Origin: Cyclina sinensis
Lineage: Eukaryota; Mollusca; Bivalvia; Venerida; Veneridae
Reading direction: 5' to 3'
Assembly: GCA_012932295.1 (NCBI GenBank)
Contig: JAAONU010000081.1
Span: forward strand, 186,001-250,000
Length of the DNA: 64,000 nt
A program made the position numbers and the translations under genes. Within the stretch, counting starts at the first letter, position 1, and each line of letters starts with the position of its first letter. The notes under the pieces were generated by a model. It was not told the origin of the DNA. It ran no database searches and saw only the letters and a program-made list of their open reading frames with translations. Positions 59,547 to 64,000 of this stretch are shown piece by piece.

Positions 59547-62500
59547 CTAAAAATACTGGTTACAAATAAAGTCACGGTATCTTAAACCATCCTGTGGCAC
59601 TGCAGCATTCTGATTCCCAGCATTTAAATACTGCTGTGGAAATACATCAGGGGCTGGTACATTATATGTCTTACAAATGTTGTGAAGCACAGCACATGCT
59701 AGTATAACCCTGAAATAGATAGATGTATTTTGTTTTAATTAAAAAACAGACATTTTGCTTATGAATAATGTCTATGATCACAGTAACTGTCAACAATTAC
59801 AAACCTTTCATCAAGTGATCCAAATTACAATATGTACAACTAACATTTTCATTAACAATGAAAGCATTTTATGTAACTTAACTAGCTCGTACACAATGGT
59901 TATGATATTTTTTTTATTTTAGTATTGTAAACATTAGGAAGAGAGTCAGTGTATTAAGTTTGATGAAAAGCCCTCATGTACCTCCGTAATTATGATAGGA
60001 ACAAAGTTTTTCAAGGAATTCTGATAAATGAATATAAATTCTATAGCAGGCAAGGTAAAGTAATTGTTCTTGAACACTGTACTTCCTCTCAATATGCTCT
60101 ATTAAATAGTGTATGATGTTTAAAGAAAATTGATCAAGTAATTTTGGAATTTTGCTCAAGACAAAATTGGGACTGACACATGTACAGCAAACATTTCTAT
60201 TATCGTCTTTGCCTTTGGTGAGGGGATATAAAATGTAAATATAGACAAGGGCGATCAGTGATCACATGTGTCGCCTGATGACAGCCAATTAAACAGTAGT
60301 ATTGACAGTTTGTTTGATATTTTTTTATTCATGGGCCATAACTCAGCCAAAAATTATTCAACTGAAAAACCTGTTAGATATGTGCAGTAGTTTCTGAGGA
60401 CAAGTCCGGACTAGTTTTGTGACAGACGGACGACGAAGAAGTGATCCCTATATGTTGCGCTACTTTGTAGAAGGCGACACAAAAATCACATTACTGTCTA
60501 CATACTTGCATGTTTTCTCTGGTGACAGTCTCACTTCTCCTTGAAGGATTCCCCATCTTCTCTTCAGTTGCCCTATCCCCCTTTCTACCTTACTTCTTGT
60601 TGTTTTGTGTGAACTATAAAAAATATAAAAAAGAAACCTCTGAGAGTCAACATATAAAAATGATTGATAAAGTTAGAATTTTAGGATGGAAACAAACCTG
60701 AACATTTTGTTTCATGTGAGTGACTTAGGGCCATGTGATACCAATGTTTGAACTTATAACATCATATTGTTTGGTTGCCAGGTGATATATGCAGGATAAA
60801 TTTCACCCTCTTGTTTTATTCAAATAATAGTTGTTCCAGTTATTTTTTTTAAACCAGTGACACCTTTCTTGTATAGTATAGTGATAAATGTTCACAAATA
60901 CAGTCTGTCTGGTATGAAATGTACTTATCTTGTACAGTAGTATGGCATTGTAAAACTGCCTTTTACATTACTTTAATGTGATTGGTGAATGTGTTATTAT
61001 GCCCCCTCTTCAAAGAAGTGGGGGTATATTGCTTTGCATTTGTCTGTCTGTCGGTCGGTCCGTAGACCAAATGGTTTCCGCCCAATAATTAAAGAATGCT
61101 TAGGCCTAGAAACTTCAAACTTGGTAGGATGTTTGTCCATCACCAGTAGATGACCCCTATTGATTTTGGAGTCAAGGGGTCAAAGGTCAAGGTCACATTG
61201 ACGTTGTAGGTAGAAACAGTTTCTGACCAGTAACTAAAGAACGCTTAGGCCTAGGAACTTCAAACTTGGTAGGATGATTGTCCATTACCAGTAGATGACC
61301 CCTATTGATTTTGGAGTCAAAGGTCAAGGTCACATTGACCTTGTAGGTAGAAACGGTTTCCGACCACTAACTAGAGAATGCTTTGACCTAGGTTCACCAA
61401 ACTTGGTGTGCTGGTTGGTCATCACCAGTAGATGACCCTCTATTGATTTTGAGGTCATTAGGTCAAAGGTCAAGGCCACAGGGACCTTGATCCTAAAAAC
61501 GGTTACTGATCAATAACTAGAGAACGCTTTGGCGCAACCACAAGCAATTAGGTGCTGCCGGGGGGCATTTATGTTTTACAAACATTTCTTGTTATGGTAC
61601 ATGTACTTGTTTATCATTCATATATTTTTGTTGCTCAAAATTTTACTTGGGGTTCTCACTGTATACTGGAACATATCTTTTATTTCTTAAGTAATAGACA
61701 ATGTATTAGTAAAAAAGCAAACCATGTTATATCAAAATGATATGTACTGACCTGGTACTGGCGATTTAAAACAACAGCTTTAAAATATTCAAATAAATAT
61801 GTCATTGATTAATTTGTCTGACATTGTTTATTACCTGTTATAGTTTATTTGTGCATTGTTGCGTGGTTGTAAATAAGGTGTTAATAACCACCTTTTGCAG
61901 GGGTATCCACTATCTCCAAGGAGATAATGGTCCCCTGCTGGCAAGACCCTTCCTTCCATCAGTTGCCACAGCCCACTTTCCCTCAATACTCGGCTGTCAT
62001 GAGTGCAGCCTGGCCATCTTGCCACTATATCAATGATTTTGTCACTGCTGTCAAAAACAACCTATAAAATTATGAAATTATGAAGACACTGCAACATTAT
62101 TGACAATGTAGATTCATAGTTAAAAGTAATATAACATTTTAATCATTATTGACCTTTGACAAAACATTGTAACATCAGTTGAAGGGTCATTTTTTATCCA
62201 AAATAGGTGTATGTTTTTAAAAAAAATTGGGCAAGATTTATCAGTTTAAAATCAAAATGACCTTAGGGTTTCAGAGACTACTGGAACCATTAATTATATT
62301 ACATTTATACACATGATAATCTAATAAATGTTTATCATTCAAATGTGAAGTTGGAAAAATAACCTTTTGAGAAAATCATCTCCAGTGCAGCATTCTCCGT
62401 AAAATGTCTAATCAGTAGTAAACAATTTCACAAACAAGGAAGAAGAGTATCAATATTTGTTTATAAACAATTACAGTTGTCACATAGACATGTAACTTAG

Positions 62501-63736
62501 TTCATGTAATGATATGAAATTCCAAACAACTTTGGACTGGTAAATTTATTGCATGGAAGAATGGTCTGACCCATAAATGTTATAAAACAGTCTCTTATTA
62601 CTATCAGAAACATGTATGTGGGACTCAAAGTTGCTTATCAAGTAAGACACTTACTCATTTCCTTCTGAATCAGTATATGCTAGGACCTATGTAGGTTGTA
62701 TAATGGTCATGTATGACAGATAGTCCCATAATTCAGTGGTTCACTGGTTAATAAGAATCATACCTGAGTGTTAATAGAATGGTAACCCATTCTGTTGACA
62801 AACAGTGGTTCATCCCTAGCTGGAGCTGTAATTTGCACATGAGTTCCATCTATAACTCCAATCACATTAGGAAATCTGTTAATGAAAAAATTCATCATTA
62901 AACAAAGTGTGAAAGATTTAGGTAATTCCAAAAAATGTAATGTCAACTCTAACATCATTCGAGGTAGCCACAAGTGAAATATGATAATTTTCATACCATG
63001 AAATGTAAATAAATTCTGTATTTTATATACTTTTCTCTTTTTACTGTATGATTCAAAAGACTTCCCCTTTAATTTTGATGTGAATATAGAATAAAATAGT
63101 CGAGCAAGACACCAGTGAAAATATGGAAAATATGTTACAGTGTGACTGCAGTGAAAAATAAACTTTAACAATGAAAATAAGTAAAATGAAAATACACATT
63201 TTATTTCATCAATATTTTATTTATAAGTATATAATAAAAAGTGTTAATCAATTTCATACTTATGTCATGAACTAATACTTGGTAAGAGTATGTATGACAG
63301 GAAAATTTTCTATAACAATTAACATATATAGTGCATAAGAAAATTCTATTGTTACATACCTTGATAAATGATAAAATCCATCTTTGTTTTGTTGAAGTTC
63401 TGCCTGTGTTAAAGGGAACTTGATATGCCTTCTTATGATTTCTGGGCAACTCAGTGCATCAAGTGTTTGACTGATAATTCTGGAAACGCTAGACTGGGCA
63501 ATATTATGCAAATCTCCAGTATTCAACTGAATGTTTCCGGTTGCAAGGTATCTTAATGTCACCAAAATTTTGTACTGCGTATAAAGGCTGTGATTCCTTA
63601 GTGTGGTAGGCCTCAGTATGTGATCAAGCTCATTGGATATAGCATTCAATGCATCATGATTAACTCTGTACCTCTCTTGAAGCTCACTGTTTGTTAAGAG
63701 GTTGAAATCAATCCTTTCTTGGAAATTTCTAGCCAT
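59547..63736 (-). CDS. PIF/Harbinger (HARBI1-like) DDE transposase, about 328 aa, five exons
   Basis: Exons in coding order: 63,736-63,360, 62,875-62,764, 62,061-61,835, 60,613-60,506, 59,709-59,547. All introns are GT-AG and every junction keeps phase to TAG. The N-terminal part has the helix-turn-helix-like region usual for the family ([33 protein letters not shown]). The DDE nuclease fold shows GVIDGTHV (D135), [11 protein letters not shown] (D185), LLGDSGYP (D213) and [13 protein letters not shown] (E249), then [12 protein letters not shown] and a typical [11 protein letters not shown] end. Acidic residues expected for catalysis are all present, and the length is close to human HARBI1 (349 aa). 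The start at 63,736 ([11 protein letters not shown]) is chosen by similarity; in-frame ATGs at 63,757 and 63,838 are alternatives. It would cut and join element ends in the nucleus with the Myb-like partner at 54.9-58.1 kb. Intact frames suggest recent or present activity, or domestication. Confidence 0.88.
60240..60482. repeat. Short dispersed repeat in transposase intron 4
   Basis: Left GATCACATGTGTCGCCTGAT and right GAAGGCGACACA are inverted over GTGTCGCC. The inside has CAGACGGACGACGAAG. Probably a non-autonomous element; no target duplication identified. Confidence 0.5.
60999..61568 (+). repeat. Dispersed cassette in transposase intron 3
   Basis: Ends ATGCCCCCTCTTCAAAGAAG and GCCGGGGGGCAT are inverted at their G/C-run tips. 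TCTGTCTGTCGGTCGGTCCG follows the left end. Three units of about 160 bp carry CTTCAAACTTGGTAGGATG, CCAGTAGATGACCCCTATTG and GGTCAAAGGTCAAGGTCACA. Same architecture as 272-1,187, but with unrelated unit sequence. Confidence 0.75.
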
Positions 63737-63738
63737 TT

Positions 63739-64000
63739 CTACAAAATACATAGACATTATATCCTCAGAACATACACTCTTCATGTGGCAGGTGCAAAAC
63801 ACATATACATGTATATGTATTGACAAGTTGAAACACATTATTGAAGCTGAATGTCTATCAAACTGATTAAAGTTTTTGGCTCCCTCTAAATGACTATAAA
63901 TATGATATTCAAATTGTAGTCATTTTGTAACCTCACCATTTCATAACTTAACAAAACTGGTCATTTTGATACAGTTCAAAATCATCATAACCTCAATTTA
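63739..64000. other. 5' flank of the transposase gene to the window end
   Basis: The open frame extends upstream to an ATG at 63,838 (MCFNLSIHIHVYVFCTC), which reads like untranslated sequence. No right terminal repeat of the element is visible before 64,000. Confidence 0.4.

Larger units (their letters stand above)
54353..64000. mobile_element. PIF/Harbinger-type DNA transposon, apparently intact, right end outside the window
   Basis: Two convergent spliced genes, a Myb/SANT-like protein (+) and a DDE transposase (-), form the standard two-gene set of this superfamily. The proposed left end starts GGGCCCGTATCCATAAAGCA at about 54,353 and is followed by subterminal repeats (GTATCCATAAARCRTCTAAG again at about 54,442, and TTACTTAGTARAGAATT). 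A matching right end is not present up to 64,000, so the element is at least 9.6 kb or the left end is misjudged. Other repeats lie inside: a SINE-like piece near 55,100, another at 55,620-55,715, and cassettes at 59,020, 60,240 and 60,999. Without the right end, domestication of both genes is an alternative. Confidence 0.65.

Noticed and set aside
61824..62036. Plus-strand 70-codon frame
   Set aside because: Antisense shadow of transposase exon 3 (61,835-62,061).

Overview
This is AT-rich nuclear DNA of an animal, most likely a bivalve mollusc. Three things suggest this: genes are split by GT-AG introns, the proteins belong to families expanded in bivalves (a RING-less B-box/coiled-coil protein with a MIB/HERC2-type exon, and a CxxC/HxxCxxxxC zinc-binding family), and the repeats look bivalve-like (SINEs ending in a CAAA-rich tail, dispersed cassettes with CGTCCGTC stretches and GGTCAAGGTCAC-like internal units). 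The clade assignment is inference. No bacterial, organellar or CRISPR features were seen, and apart from the first coding exon of the B-box gene the long open frames are mostly not genes.

Layout. 0.2-13.5 kb is mostly non-coding: a dispersed cassette, a 60-bp minisatellite, a SINE with perfect target duplications, two candidate microexons and a dead LINE fragment. 13,558-22,966 is a 9.4-kb repeat-built element with 286-bp terminal inverted repeats that look identical by eye, flanked by TA; it has no credible coding content and carries arrays in alternating orientation. 23-26.8 kb holds a palindromic repeat, the second copy of a block also found at 6 kb, an 18-bp satellite and a decayed cassette. 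At 28.2 kb is an isolated last exon with a MIB/HERC2-type C-terminus. 30-37 kb holds further satellites and a second LINE relic. A five-exon gene for a small putative zinc-binding protein lies at 37.8-40.9 kb. A B-box/coiled-coil gene starts at 47.3 kb and continues into an exon at 50.5 kb; its 3' end was not found.

The most coherent unit is 54.35 kb to the window end, an apparently intact PIF/Harbinger DNA transposon. A six-exon Myb/SANT-like gene (+ strand, 231 aa) and a five-exon DDE transposase gene (- strand, about 328 aa) converge on each other. All exon junctions keep phase and no frame is broken. By analogy with known Harbinger systems, the Myb-like protein would help bring the transposase to the nucleus and to the element ends, and the DDE nuclease would carry out transposition. 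A plausible left end is seen near 54,353; the right end lies beyond the window. Younger dispersed repeats have landed in its introns and between the two genes.

All exon structures were worked out by hand from splice-site consensus and phase. They have not been checked against transcripts or databases.
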